This document shows, in pieces, positions 19,318-28,931 of a stretch of DNA of 54,602 bases (the stretch's first letter is position 1; the number at the start of each line of letters is the position of its first letter). Position numbers and translations under genes: made by a program. Source of the DNA: Pseudogulbenkiania sp. (GTDB taxonomy: Bacteria > Pseudomonadota > Gammaproteobacteria > Burkholderiales > Chromobacteriaceae); contig JAGLBD010000012.1 in NCBI GenBank assembly GCA_018260425.1, forward strand, positions 20,823-75,424, given 5' to 3'. The notes below the pieces were generated by a model, which was not told the DNA's origin, did not search any database, and worked only from the letters and a program-made list of their open reading frames with translations.

Positions 19318-21486
19318 TTACATCTCCAGGCTGGCAGAGAAGCTGAAAGTACGCGGCGCCCCCAGCGCCAAGCTGGATAGCTGCGGCATGCCCCAGTAAG
19401 CCTTGTTGGTCACGTTGTTTACCATCGCACGCAGGATCAGTGGTTTGCCGTCAAGCTTGGTCACGTAGCGGGTGCTCAGGTCGAACAAGGTGCGCCCCCC
19501 CACGTACAGGCGGTTATCGGCGCTAATGTACTGCCGCCACACCGCAGTAGCATTGGCGCCGATGGTCAGGCCGGCTACGGCATCCAGATCGTGCTCCACA
19601 CCCAGTTTTGCCTGATGCTTGGCCACCCCGGTAGCCTGCTTGCCCTGGTTGACACCACCAGCGGTGCGGGAGAGTTTGGGGTTGACGTAGGCTAGGCCGC
19701 CCATCACGCGCAGTCCATGCAACGGCTGGCCAAACAGGTTCCATTCCACGCCCTGGTTACGCTGCTCGCCACCAAACGAGAACACATTGCTCACCGGGTC
19801 GGTATAGCTGCTGGGGCGTTCTATGCGGTACACGCTCAGGGTATGGGCAAAGCTGCCGTGGTCGTACTTCAGCCCGACTTCGGTCTGACGGGTTTTGTAC
19901 GGGGCAAATACTTCGCCGGCGTTGGCCGCAGTCAGCGGGGCCGTGGCACCCTGCCCCAACCCTTCAATCCGGTTGGCGTACAGTGAAACCTGGTCGCTGA
20001 CTTTCACCAGCAGAGCCATGCCAGGCGTAGTGGCACTGGCGGCGTAATGGCTGCTCAGCGCACCGGTGTTGACATTGAAGCTGTCGCTGATCACTTGCTG
20101 TCGGCGTGCACCCAGCGTCAGTTGAATACGATCGTCGGCCAGCGAAAGCGTGTCGGCCAGGCCGATACTGCGCAGGCGCAGCGCAGAGCGGGCAATGGGT
20201 GGCGCCACAAAGCCGGCGGCCGCCCCCCACGTCGGGTGATACAGGTTGGTCACCCAGTCGGCTCCCGGCACACTACGCCGGCCGTAATCGTCCTGCTGAT
20301 GTTCGTAATAGGTGGCATTCAGCGTGAGCTGGTGCGATACCTGTCCGGTACTCAAGCGTGTCCGCACACCGGCTTCGGCAGATTTTTTATCCAGCTCGAA
20401 CTGCAGCTGGCCAATGGTGGTACGCAAGGTGCCGGCCGTGTCCAGCAGCAGGGCCGAGGTGGCACCGTTGTACTGGTAACGGGTCTTGCTGATGCCGACA
20501 GCAGCATAGGCACGGGTTTGGCGGGCCAGATCCAGCTCACCGCGCAGCATCACGCCTTTGTCGTGGTTCTCCACGACGGCCCACGGCGGGTTCAGCAGCG
20601 TGTCGGGGGCGGGAGCGGCCGGAACACCAAGACCCGCCGCCAGGTTGATACCACGTACCGGGCCGTCCACGCGATCTTCGGCGTTGTAGAGATCAAGGAG
20701 CACGCGTGCCCCATCCCCATGCCAGTCCAGACCCAGTGCGGCCAACTTCAAGCCCGCGGCCTGCCCTTTCACCCCGCCTTCACCATCGCGCAATGCCGCG
20801 TTAAAGCGTACGCCGAACTGCTGAGCCTCGCCAAAACGACGGCCCACATCCAGATGGCTACCCCACTGCTGCGACGGGGTATAGCTGACAGTCAACCGCG
20901 TTAACGGTTCGGTTGCCGCACGCTTTGGCACCAGGTTGACGGTACCGCCCACCGAGCCGCCCGGTGGCATGCCGTTCAGCAAGGCAGATGGCCCCTTGAA
21001 GACTTCGATGCGCTCGAACATCTCGGGCGAGGTACGGTAGTAAGGTGCCATGCCATACAAGCCGCCCAGCATGGCGTCGCCAGTGCTGGTGCTGAAGCCG
21101 CGAATGGCGTAGTTCTCGCTCCAGGCACCGGTCACGCCATTGCTGAACACCGACGGGTCGGTAGCGGCTATCACGCTGGTAATGTCTTTAGCCTGGCGGT
21201 CTGCCACGTAGCTATCGGTGTAGCTGATGGTACTGAACGGGGTCTCGATAAAGTCGCGGTAGCCCAGCATGCCGACGCGGCTACCGCTGGCTATCTGGCC
21301 ACCGGCATAAGCAGGGCTGGTGGCAACGACCGGTGCTTGCACCTTGACCTCCGGTAGAGTGACTTCGTCCGCGGCCATGACGCAGCCGGCCGACAAGCCC
21401 AGCAGCACGATCAGCGGGCGGCGGGGCAGTGGCGGAGAGAGGGGTCGCAGACGGGCCTTGGCTTGGCTCTGGCGTTGCTTGCTCAT
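19318..21486 (-). CDS. TonB-dependent siderophore receptor
   Basis: Outer-membrane ligand-gated porin for ferric siderophores. ATG 21486 is preferred (722 residues). It gives a basic N-terminus followed by a signal-peptide core (RRPLIVLLGLSAGCVMAAD), whereas the ATG at 21567 lies inside a Fur-box-like sequence. The plug domain is clear: IRGFSTSTGDAMLGGLYGM and ERIEVFKGPSALLNGMPPGG followed by GTVNLVPKRA. A 22-strand barrel follows and the protein ends in an aromatic-type strand (TFSFSASLEM). It is the last gene of the uptake operon. The siderophore is unknown. Confidence 0.92.
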   Translation of the reverse strand: MSKQRQSQAKARLRPLSPPLPRRPLIVLLGLSAGCVMAADEVTLPEVKVQAPVVATSPAYAGGQIASGSRVGMLGYRDFIETPFSTISYTDSYVADRQAKDITSVIAATDPSVFSNGVTGAWSENYAIRGFSTSTGDAMLGGLYGMAPYYRTSPEMFERIEVFKGPSALLNGMPPGGSVGGTVNLVPKRAATEPLTRLTVSYTPSQQWGSHLDVGRRFGEAQQFGVRFNAALRDGEGGVKGQAAGLKLAALGLDWHGDGARVLLDLYNAEDRVDGPVRGINLAAGLGVPAAPAPDTLLNPPWAVVENHDKGVMLRGELDLARQTRAYAAVGISKTRYQYNGATSALLLDTAGTLRTTIGQLQFELDKKSAEAGVRTRLSTGQVSHQLTLNATYYEHQQDDYGRRSVPGADWVTNLYHPTWGAAAGFVAPPIARSALRLRSIGLADTLSLADDRIQLTLGARRQQVISDSFNVNTGALSSHYAASATTPGMALLVKVSDQVSLYANRIEGLGQGATAPLTAANAGEVFAPYKTRQTEVGLKYDHGSFAHTLSVYRIERPSSYTDPVSNVFSFGGEQRNQGVEWNLFGQPLHGLRVMGGLAYVNPKLSRTAGGVNQGKQATGVAKHQAKLGVEHDLDAVAGLTIGANATAVWRQYISADNRLYVGGRTLFDLSTRYVTKLDGKPLILRAMVNNVTNKAYWGMPQLSSLALGAPRTFSFSASLEM

Positions 21487-21552
21487 GAGTTTGTTTTCCT
21501 TTGGACAACAGTGGTGCGTCCCGGGCCGGCTGGCGGCCAGGGTGTCGCAAAC

Positions 21553-21571
21553 GCCAATGCGAATCATTTCG
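21553..21571. promoter_or_regulatory. Candidate Fur box upstream of the TonB receptor gene
   Basis: gccaatgcgaatcatttcg matches the 19-base Fur consensus at 12 positions, including an intact AATCATT half. It lies about 70 bases before the receptor start and after the binding-protein gene stop. This suggests an internal iron-regulated promoter for the receptor alone. Confidence 0.5.
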
Positions 21572-21602
21572 CTATCGGCCTAAAAAAAACCGGGGTAAGC
21601 CG

Positions 21603-22574
21603 TTAGCGTCGGTAGGCTTTCAATACGTCGTCGATCATGATCTGTAGCGACGTCACGCTGGCGGCTGTGGTGTACCAGGCATCAGCATCCACAAACACCA
21701 CCCGCCCGCTCTTCCACGCTTTGGTCTGACGCAATAGCGGGTTGCCCAGACGAACGGCGTCGCTGACAGGCTGCCGCGTCATCACGGCAGTGCGATCGAT
21801 CACCAGCAAAATGTCAGGGTCGGCCTGGCGAATGAATTCGCTGGAAATCGGCAAGCCGTGCAGGTTGGCCGTGGCGGCAGTGCCTGCTGGCCGCATGCCG
21901 AAACCGTCAAACACGAAGCCATAGCGCGAGTTGACGCCGAAATGGCTGAAAGCGCCGTTGTTGTGCATCACGATCAGCACGCGCTCGGGGCGGCCACGTG
22001 TGGCGCTGCGCACCGCCTGCAAGCGAGCGTCGAGCTGGGCCAGTTGCTGGCGCGCCTGTACGGTTTTGCCAAATACACGCCCAAGCAGCAGCAGGTGCTG
22101 GCGGACATTGTCAATGTGCCCTGCCTGGCTGCGGCGAAAGTCCACATCCAGGTGCAGCGTCGGCGCATTCTGCGACAACTCGGCGTAGTATGCCGCCTGC
22201 AACGGCGAGATCAGTATCAGGTCGGGTTGCAGGGCATAAACCTGCTCCAGGTTGGGCTGCACGATGGCGCCAAGGTCTACCACGTTGGCCGCATGACGGT
22301 ATTTGGCCAGAAAGTGCGGCACGTAATCTTTGGGCATGCCAGCGATAGGAACGCCCAGACGGTCCAGATAATCGGCTTCGTTCATGTCCAGCACCGCTAC
22401 CCGCTGCGGGATGCGCGTAATGACGGTACTGCCCAGCTGGTGCTTTACGGTAAACGGCATGCCCGCGCTGGTGGTGGCCGGCGGGGTAACGGTGGCGGTG
22501 GCCAGCGGGCTGCTAGCCAGCCAGAGCGCGGCGGCCAGCAAGGGCAACGCCCGGCGCCAGTGCTTGCTTGTCAT
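21603..22574 (-). CDS. Periplasmic iron-siderophore-binding protein (class III, FepB/FatB type)
   Basis: Delivers the ferric siderophore from the receptor to the FecCD-type permease. The start at 22574 is set by the ribosome site agaggt seven bases upstream; it gives 323 residues. The N-terminus is a Sec signal (ALPLLAAALWLASSPLATA). The two-lobed helical-backbone fold is recognisable from RIPQRVAVLDMNEADYLDRL, from DLILISPLQAAYYAEL, and from the C-lobe motif FIRQADPDILLVIDRTAV. No Cys in the lipobox position, so it is soluble in the periplasm. It lies 13 bases after the ATPase gene. Confidence 0.9.
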   Translation of the reverse strand: MTSKHWRRALPLLAAALWLASSPLATATVTPPATTSAGMPFTVKHQLGSTVITRIPQRVAVLDMNEADYLDRLGVPIAGMPKDYVPHFLAKYRHAANVVDLGAIVQPNLEQVYALQPDLILISPLQAAYYAELSQNAPTLHLDVDFRRSQAGHIDNVRQHLLLLGRVFGKTVQARQQLAQLDARLQAVRSATRGRPERVLIVMHNNGAFSHFGVNSRYGFVFDGFGMRPAGTAATANLHGLPISSEFIRQADPDILLVIDRTAVMTRQPVSDAVRLGNPLLRQTKAWKSGRVVFVDADAWYTTAASVTSLQIMIDDVLKAYRR

Positions 22575-22587
22575 AGAGGACCTCTTT

Positions 22588-23352
22588 CTATCGGTAGGTA
22601 AAATAGTTACAGACGTAGCCGCCATGCTGGCGCTGCACTTCGAAGTCCAGGCCGAACACCTCGCCCAGTAGCGCGGACTGCATCACCTCGGCCACCTCTC
22701 CGCTGGCGTACACCCGACCGTGTTTCATCGCCACGATATGGTCGGCGTAGTTAGCCGCCAGGTTGATGTCGTGAATCACCATGATCACTGTGCATCCGCG
22801 CTCGTCACATAGCCGCCGCAGCGCACGCATGATGTCGATGGCGTGACGGATGTCCAGGTTGTTCAGCGGTTCGTCCAGCAACAACAGCGGTGTCTGCTGG
22901 GCGATGGTCATCGCCAGGAAAGCCAGCTGCCGCTGGCCACCGCTGAGCTCATCCACGTAGCGCCCGCGCAAGCTGGCCAGGCCCAGATAATCGATGGCGT
23001 CATCTACCGCAGCCTTATCGGCTGGCCCCAGCCGGCCCTGGCTATGCGGGTAGCGGCCAAAAGCCACCAGTTCTTCCAGCGTCAGGCGCAAACGGAAGTC
23101 GGGAAACTGCCGCAGCGTGGCCACCTGCTGGGCAAACTGCCTGACTGTCAGCTGCGACAAGGGCATGCCCGCCAGCCGTAGCTCACCCGCCGCTGGCTGC
23201 AACTGGCGCGCCATCAGCATCAGCAAAGTGGATTTGCCGGCGCCATTGGCACCGATCAGGGCGCTGAACTTACCCGTAGGAAAAACCGTATCGATGCCGG
23301 ATAGCACCGTGCGGCCAACATAGTGATGTGACAGCGCATGGACAGAAATCAT
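22588..23352 (-). CDS. Iron-siderophore ABC transporter ATP-binding protein
   Basis: A 254-residue FecE/FepC-type ATPase from ATG 23352, which overlaps the stop of the permease gene in an ATGA. Walker A GANGAGKST, signature LSGGQRQ, Walker B LLLLDEPLNNLD and the switch histidine in VIHDINLA are all intact. It energises the two FecCD-type permeases encoded just upstream. The longer open frame to 23460 lies inside the permease gene and is not used. Confidence 0.93.
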   Translation of the reverse strand: MISVHALSHHYVGRTVLSGIDTVFPTGKFSALIGANGAGKSTLLMLMARQLQPAAGELRLAGMPLSQLTVRQFAQQVATLRQFPDFRLRLTLEELVAFGRYPHSQGRLGPADKAAVDDAIDYLGLASLRGRYVDELSGGQRQLAFLAMTIAQQTPLLLLDEPLNNLDIRHAIDIMRALRRLCDERGCTVIMVIHDINLAANYADHIVAMKHGRVYASGEVAEVMQSALLGEVFGLDFEVQRQHGGYVCNYFTYR

Positions 23353-24293
23353 GCAAACCCCTTGCGGCGCAGCAGCAGCGCCAGCAGATAAACACCACAT
23401 AGCAGGTTCACCAGAATGCCGACCGTGGTGCGGTAATTGAATACGTGTTCCACCAGCCACTGCGCCAGCAGGAACAGCAGCAAGGCCAGCGCACTGCCAA
23501 GCGGCATCGTCAGCGTATGGCGTGACGAGCCCGCTATGGCATAAGCCAGGTTGGCCACCAGAACCCCCATGAACGCCGTCGGCCCCACCAGGCTGGTACA
23601 GATGGCTGCCAGCACCGCCGCCAGGGCCAGATAGCGGCGCTGGCAGCGGAGGTAATCCACCCCCAGCGCCGTCGCCTGTTCACGCCCCAGCAGCAGCACA
23701 TCCAGCTCGGCGCGGCGGCGGTACAACCACAGGGCGGCCAGTGCTACCGGCGCAGCGGCATAGAGCAAAGCCTGCGGCGTAACGCGGTTGAACGAGGAGT
23801 AAGTCAGACCCTGCAACACGGCAAACTCGCCGGGACTGGCGCCAAAGCGGGCAAACTGGGCAAAGGTATCCATCACCATGCCCAGCACCAGCCCCAGCAA
23901 CAGGTACTGCTCCAGACGAAGGCTGGCTCGCCCCAGCCAGCGCTGCAGCAGCCAGGCATAACCCAGCACCCAGCCCAGCGACAACAGAAAACCGCCGGCC
24001 ATGCCGGGCTGTACCACGCCCAGCGCCCCGCCAACCAGCACCATCAAAGCCTGCCCCAGTCCGTAGGCAGCCTCGTAGCCCATGACGGCGGGCGACAACA
24101 CGCGGTTGCCGGACAGGGTCTGGAACACGATGGACGACAGCGCCACACACAGCGCCGCCAGCAGCATGGCACCCAGCCGCCATAAGCGGCGCGACAGCAG
24201 GTAGCCATTGCCCCAGGCCGGGCCTTGCAACAGAAACAAGGCGGCCAGCAACAACAACGGCAACAGGATCAGCCACGGATAACGCCATCTCAT
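23349..24293 (-). CDS. Iron-siderophore ABC transporter permease (FecCD family), second subunit
   Basis: A 314-residue inner-membrane permease with about nine or ten hydrophobic segments, beginning MRWRYPWLILLPLLLLAALF. Family hallmarks are LSPAVMGYEAAYGLGQ after the second segment and the cytoplasmic coupling region with GREQATALGVDYLRC. The later FMGVLVANLAYAIAG corresponds to the conserved G-P-hydrophobic segment. It overlaps the first permease gene by four bases (ATGA) and the ATPase gene by four bases. The two FecCD subunits form a heterodimer. Confidence 0.91.
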   Translation of the reverse strand: MRWRYPWLILLPLLLLAALFLLQGPAWGNGYLLSRRLWRLGAMLLAALCVALSSIVFQTLSGNRVLSPAVMGYEAAYGLGQALMVLVGGALGVVQPGMAGGFLLSLGWVLGYAWLLQRWLGRASLRLEQYLLLGLVLGMVMDTFAQFARFGASPGEFAVLQGLTYSSFNRVTPQALLYAAAPVALAALWLYRRRAELDVLLLGREQATALGVDYLRCQRRYLALAAVLAAICTSLVGPTAFMGVLVANLAYAIAGSSRHTLTMPLGSALALLLFLLAQWLVEHVFNYRTTVGILVNLLCGVYLLALLLRRKGFA

Positions 24294-25231
24294 CGCGGGC
24301 CACCACGCAAGATCAGATACACAAAAACCAGCCCGCCCAAACCGCCGGCGGTCAGGGCGATCGGTACTTCAAACGGGTGCATCAGCACGCGGCCAACCAC
24401 ATCGCACAGCAGCAGCAATAGCGCCCCGCCCCCCGCCACTAGCGGCAGGGTGCGTTCGAGGTTTTCGCCATAGCGCATGGCCACCAGGTTGGGCACCACC
24501 AGCCCGACAAAGGGGATGGCCCCCACCGTGATGACTGTCGCTGCCACCACCATGGCCACCAGCAACAAGCCCAGCCCCAGGGTGGCGGCATAGCCCAGCC
24601 CCAGCGCCGACGCCATCTGCTCACCCATGCCCATCACAGTAAAGCGGCGTGCGTAGACGTAAGCCAGCACTGTCGCCGGCACGATCAGGTACAAAAGCTC
24701 GTACTGCCCGGCCAACACCCGCGAAAAATCCCCCAGTAGCCAGCCCTGCATGTCTTGCAGCAAATGGTGACGGTAGGCGTAGAACTCGGCCAGCGCCGCA
24801 AGCACCGCGCCGTACAACAGCCCGACAACCGGCACCAGCGTCTGGCCATGTACAGGCATACGGCGCAACAGCATTACCAGCAGCAGCCCGGCCAGCAGGC
24901 AGCACAGCATGGCCAGCACCATGCGTGGCAGCAGCCCCGCATCCGGCAGCAGCACCAGCGATACCAGCATGCCCAGCTTGGCGGCTTCCAGACCACCGGT
25001 GGTACCCGGTTCCACAAAACGGTTGCGCACCATGTGCTGCAAGATCACCCCGCAGACAGCCAGACCGCTGCCTGCCAGCAACAGAGCCAGCAAGCGCGGC
25101 AGCCGGCTAGCCTGCAGCGTCAGCCAGGTATCTTCGCGACCGGCTAACACATCGGCCCATTGCAATGTCTGGCTACCCAGCGACAGGGACAAACCGCCCA
25201 GCAGCACAATGGCGATCAGCATCAGGCGCAT
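24290..25231 (-). CDS. Iron-siderophore ABC transporter permease (FecCD family), first subunit
   Basis: 313 residues from ATG 25231 (MRLMLIAIVLLGGLSLSLGS). The open frame extends to 25336 but that part lies inside the previous gene. FecCD signatures are RLPRLLALLLAGSGLAVCG, EPGTTGGLEAAKLGM and the coupling helix GEQMASALGLGYAAT. VGAIPFVGLVVPNLVAM is the conserved late motif. It overlaps the exporter-fold ABC gene by ten bases and the second permease by four, so translation is coupled throughout. Confidence 0.92.
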   Translation of the reverse strand: MRLMLIAIVLLGGLSLSLGSQTLQWADVLAGREDTWLTLQASRLPRLLALLLAGSGLAVCGVILQHMVRNRFVEPGTTGGLEAAKLGMLVSLVLLPDAGLLPRMVLAMLCCLLAGLLLVMLLRRMPVHGQTLVPVVGLLYGAVLAALAEFYAYRHHLLQDMQGWLLGDFSRVLAGQYELLYLIVPATVLAYVYARRFTVMGMGEQMASALGLGYAATLGLGLLLVAMVVAATVITVGAIPFVGLVVPNLVAMRYGENLERTLPLVAGGGALLLLLCDVVGRVLMHPFEVPIALTAGGLGGLVFVYLILRGGPR

Positions 25232-26970
25232 GGCAGCTCCCCGGAACCAAGCCGCCAGCCAGCCGCACTCGCTGCCGCCTGTACCAGGCTGGTATAATGG
25301 CCAGACGCGGCCAGCAAGGCTGCCGGCGTTCCGCACTCCACCACTCTGCCCGCTTCCAGCACCACGATCTGGTCGGCCATGGCCACGGTATGTAACTGAT
25401 GGCTCACCACCAGCAGCGTACGTTGGCCGCGCAGGCGCTGCAGCAGCTGACTGATCACTGCCTGATGTTCGATGTCCAGCGCGGAAGTCGCTTCGTCCAC
25501 CAGCAGGATGGGCGTTTGCCGCACCAGGGCACGGGCTATGGCGACCCGCTGCCGCTCGCCGCCAGACAGGCTGGCGCCGCCCTCGCCAACCTGGGTTGCC
25601 AGCCCGGCCGGCAGCCGTGCCAGCAGGCTGTCCAGCCCGGCGTCTAGTGCGGCCTGCTGCAGCTCGGTGTCGCTGGCATCGGGTTTGCCCAAGAGGATGT
25701 TGTCGGCAATGCTGCCAGAGAACAGGTAGGTATCCTGATACACATAGCCCACCAGTGTGGCCAACTGCTCCGGCGGCAAGTGGTTTACCGCTACCCCGCC
25801 GATACTGACCACACCATGCTGCGGGTCGTAAAAGCGTGCCAGCAGCTTCAGTACCGTGCTCTTGCCAGAACCGGAAGCGCCCACCAGCGCCGTCATGCTG
25901 CCGGCTGGTACCTGTAGACTGAATCCTTCCAGGGCTGCGGCATGATCGCCATAGGCAAAGTGCACCCCGTCCAGCGCCAGTGAGGCATCTGCCACCGGTT
26001 GCAGCTGCTGTGGCTGCGGCATGGCAGGCTCAGCCAGCAGTGCGTCCAGGGCCTGCAATTGGTCTGCACCGCTACGCAACACTTCGCCATAGCCAACCAG
26101 TTCCTGCAGCGGCTCGATGAACCGTACACACAGCACCAGCGCCATGATGGTGCCAGCGGTAAACAGCCCCTGCCCGACGGTACCCGTAGCAGACAATGCC
26201 AGCCACAACAGGCCGACAAACAACAGCTGCAATAAGCCCGCACTGGCAACGGCAGCCAGTGCCGACAAGCCAATCAACCTCGCACCGGCCTGGCGTTGCT
26301 GCTGTAGTGCCTGATGCAAGGCGGCCACCCCGCTGCCGCTACCGTTAAAGGCGCGCAATACAGCCTGGGCATGAGCAAACTCCAGCAAGCGCTGGCTGGC
26401 ATCGGCAAATACTTGCTGGTAAGTCGCATCGGCACGACGTGCCAGCCGACTGGCCAGCACCATGCCTGCCAGTACGGCCAATACGGCCAGCAGCGCCGCG
26501 AGGGCCAGGCCTGCGTGCAGCCAGGCCAGCGCCGGCAGCAATAGCAACGCCATCAACAGCGATACGCCTACCGGGGTAAACACGTGGGCGGGCAACTGCG
26601 CCAGCGCCATCAGCCCTTGCGTCACCATATGGCCCAGCACCGCGCCATGCTGCGGGCTGAACCAGCCCAATGGCAGCGTGGCGATATGCTCGCCCAGGCG
26701 CAGACGAACCCCACGCAGCACTGCCACCCCAACCCGTATGCCAGCCTGCTCCACCCGATAACGCACCAACCAGCACAACGCCACCATACCCAGCATGGCC
26801 AGCAGATACGGCCAAGCCTGGCCAGCACGCCCTGCCAGCAAAGCCTGCAGCAAGGGCAATTGCCATAACATGGCCAGACCGCACAACAAACCGTAAGCCA
26901 GCATCAGCCACAGGTAGCGGCGCAGCGCTACGGCATCGTCACCCAGTATGCGCAGCAGCGTGCTCAGCAT
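25222..26970 (-). CDS. Exporter-fold ABC half-transporter (YbtQ/IrtB-like), siderophore locus
   Basis: 582 residues from ATG 26970, which has a strong ribosome site (gggaggt, five bases before, minus strand). N-terminal six-helix membrane domain (about residues 15-300), then a nucleotide-binding domain: Walker A GASGSGKST, signature LSGGERQRV, Walker B ILLVDEATSALD, H-loop SHQ. Together with the gene before it, it should form a heterodimer. Such type-IV-fold pairs next to siderophore receptors (YbtPQ, IrtAB) import ferric siderophores despite the exporter fold. Here the FecCD system is also present, so the pair could import, or export, the ligand. Confidence 0.88.
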   Translation of the reverse strand: MLSTLLRILGDDAVALRRYLWLMLAYGLLCGLAMLWQLPLLQALLAGRAGQAWPYLLAMLGMVALCWLVRYRVEQAGIRVGVAVLRGVRLRLGEHIATLPLGWFSPQHGAVLGHMVTQGLMALAQLPAHVFTPVGVSLLMALLLLPALAWLHAGLALAALLAVLAVLAGMVLASRLARRADATYQQVFADASQRLLEFAHAQAVLRAFNGSGSGVAALHQALQQQRQAGARLIGLSALAAVASAGLLQLLFVGLLWLALSATGTVGQGLFTAGTIMALVLCVRFIEPLQELVGYGEVLRSGADQLQALDALLAEPAMPQPQQLQPVADASLALDGVHFAYGDHAAALEGFSLQVPAGSMTALVGASGSGKSTVLKLLARFYDPQHGVVSIGGVAVNHLPPEQLATLVGYVYQDTYLFSGSIADNILLGKPDASDTELQQAALDAGLDSLLARLPAGLATQVGEGGASLSGGERQRVAIARALVRQTPILLVDEATSALDIEHQAVISQLLQRLRGQRTLLVVSHQLHTVAMADQIVVLEAGRVVECGTPAALLAASGHYTSLVQAAASAAGWRLGSGELPCA

Positions 26971-28730
26971 GGCAGACCTCCCTTTCTTTCTGCCGCGCCA
27001 GCCAGCGCCCACAAGCGTGCGTACAGCCCGCCCTGCGCCAGCAACTGCTGGTGCGAACCGCAGCCTTGTACCCGACCGTTCGCCATTACCACAACCTGGT
27101 CGGCGTGCACCACGCTGGCCAGCCGGTGCGTGATCACCAGCACAGTCTTCCCCTGCGCCAGCCGTGACAGTGCCGTCTGGATGGCCACTTCATTCAGCAC
27201 GTCACTGGCCGAGGTGGCCTCGTCCAGCACCAGTACCGGCGGGTTCAACAGCAAGGCGCGGGCAATGCTTAGCCGCTGTTGCTCGCCAACAGACAGCCGG
27301 GCATCTTCGCCGATAACAGCCTCATAGCCGCCGGGCAAAGCCAGGATGCGCTGGTGAATGTTGGCCGCACGCGCTGCCGCCTCGATGTCAGCCATGCTGG
27401 CACCCGGCCAACCCAGAGCAATATTGTCACGCACGCTGCCGTGAATCAGCTGCACATCCTGCGACACCAGGCCGATGTGGCGGTAGAGCTGCTGGCTGGC
27501 CAGCTGTTTCAGATCGACCGCACCGATGGTGACGCAACCGCTGTCGGGGTCGAAAAAGCGCAGCAGCAAGCGTGCCAGTGTGGATTTACCGGAACCGGAC
27601 GCCCCAACCACCGCCGTTACCGTCCCCGGCGCCAGCGTCAGGTCGATTTCGTGCACGCCCTGCCCACTGCCTTCATAGCAATAGCTCACCTGGCGAAACT
27701 GCACCGCAGCGTCCGCTGGCCACGGTTGCGGGCTCGCGGCTTGCGGCAACGTGGCTGTTTGCTGCAATGCAAGCAAGCGCCCGGCAGCTGCCGTGGCCGG
27801 CCCCAGATTGTGCAGCAGCGCGTGCAACAACAGCACCGGCGCACTCATACCCGGTGCAAGTAGCACAAAAGGCAGCACCTGCAGCGGGCTGGCCCAGCCC
27901 TGGGTTACGTACAGCGTGGCGAGTAGCAAAGTCCAGCCCAGCACCGTTAGCGGTGATACCAAGGCGTGCGCCTGCGCCATGCTGGCCACCAAAGGCCGGG
28001 CAAACTCCAGGAACGCATCGGCAAAACCGTTTACCGCCCCCCGGTAAGCCAGATAAGGCTGCTGCCCCCCCACGCAGGCACGTAGCACTGGTACGCCACG
28101 GACAAACTCTGCCGTAGCACGGTTGATGGCCGTGAGGTAACCGAAAAGCGCCGGCATATTGCGCTGACTGCTACGCATGGCGATGACCAGAAACAGCAGA
28201 AAGCCGGCAAACGGCAATAGCACCGGCAAGGCCAGGCGCCAGTCCTGCCACAGCAGATACGCAGCGGCCGCCAGCAGGCTGCCACCGGCACGGCCCAGTG
28301 CGGTGCAGGTATGTGCAGAGAGGTGGTGCAGCGCGGCAATATCGTCCTGCACGGCTTGCTTGACCTCCCCGGAGGCATGTTGGCCAAACCAGCCAAGCGG
28401 CAATTGCACCAGATGGGCTACCAGGCCCAACCGCAGCTGGTGACACAAGGCATTGTCAGCCTGATGCGCCAGCCACTCACCGGCATACAGCAGCCCCGCG
28501 CCCAGCACGGCAAAGCCCGCACACTGCAGCAGCAAGGCTTGCAAGACCTGCTGCTTCTGCGCCGGCGCTGCTACCATGCTGTCTGCCAACAGCAATTGCA
28601 CCATATCGGCAATGGCAACCAAGGGGACCAGGCTACACATGGCGCCGGCAGCCGCTAGCCACGCGGCCAACAGCAAACGACCACGAATAGGCTGCAGTAC
28701 AACAAGAACGGGATGGCGGATAGCAAACAT
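26964..28730 (-). CDS. Exporter-fold ABC half-transporter (YbtP/IrtA-like), siderophore locus
   Basis: First gene of the seven-gene uptake operon. ATG 28730 (MFAIRHPVLVVL, 588 residues) leaves about 19 residues before the first membrane helix. ATGs at 28763 and the codon at 28811 are alternatives and no clear ribosome site decides. Six-helix domain, then NBD with Walker A GASGSGKST, Q-loop VSQD, Walker B VLVLDEATSASD and H-loop THR. The ABC signature reads LSVGEQQRL, with Val in place of the usual Gly. This may make one composite ATP site weak, as often seen in asymmetric heterodimers. It overlaps the next gene by seven bases. Confidence 0.86.
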   Translation of the reverse strand: MFAIRHPVLVVLQPIRGRLLLAAWLAAAGAMCSLVPLVAIADMVQLLLADSMVAAPAQKQQVLQALLLQCAGFAVLGAGLLYAGEWLAHQADNALCHQLRLGLVAHLVQLPLGWFGQHASGEVKQAVQDDIAALHHLSAHTCTALGRAGGSLLAAAAYLLWQDWRLALPVLLPFAGFLLFLVIAMRSSQRNMPALFGYLTAINRATAEFVRGVPVLRACVGGQQPYLAYRGAVNGFADAFLEFARPLVASMAQAHALVSPLTVLGWTLLLATLYVTQGWASPLQVLPFVLLAPGMSAPVLLLHALLHNLGPATAAAGRLLALQQTATLPQAASPQPWPADAAVQFRQVSYCYEGSGQGVHEIDLTLAPGTVTAVVGASGSGKSTLARLLLRFFDPDSGCVTIGAVDLKQLASQQLYRHIGLVSQDVQLIHGSVRDNIALGWPGASMADIEAAARAANIHQRILALPGGYEAVIGEDARLSVGEQQRLSIARALLLNPPVLVLDEATSASDVLNEVAIQTALSRLAQGKTVLVITHRLASVVHADQVVVMANGRVQGCGSHQQLLAQGGLYARLWALAGAAERKGGLPC

Positions 28731-28931
28731 GATAAGAACCGGAAAAGTAGCGGCACACAGCATTGCAGCATGCGGGTGTGGCAAGCCGCGCACCCGAAAT
28801 ACAAACCACAATACAAATTAGTTGCATCATACTAAACTAATTAACCGACACTTGGCAACGCCGTGGCAAAACACACGGTGCGGCGCCCATTGGCACAGGG
28901 TTGGCCGCAAAAAGCCTGACAAGGAACACGC
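28731..28931. promoter_or_regulatory. Divergent control region of the siderophore operon and tetR
   Basis: Locally AT-rich. It contains a perfect 8+8 inverted repeat, aattagtt (28816-28823) and aactaatt (28835-28842), separated by 11 bases. Its 27-base span and symmetry are right for the operator of the divergent TetR-type regulator, and it would overlap promoters in both directions. No good Fur box was seen here. Confidence 0.6.
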
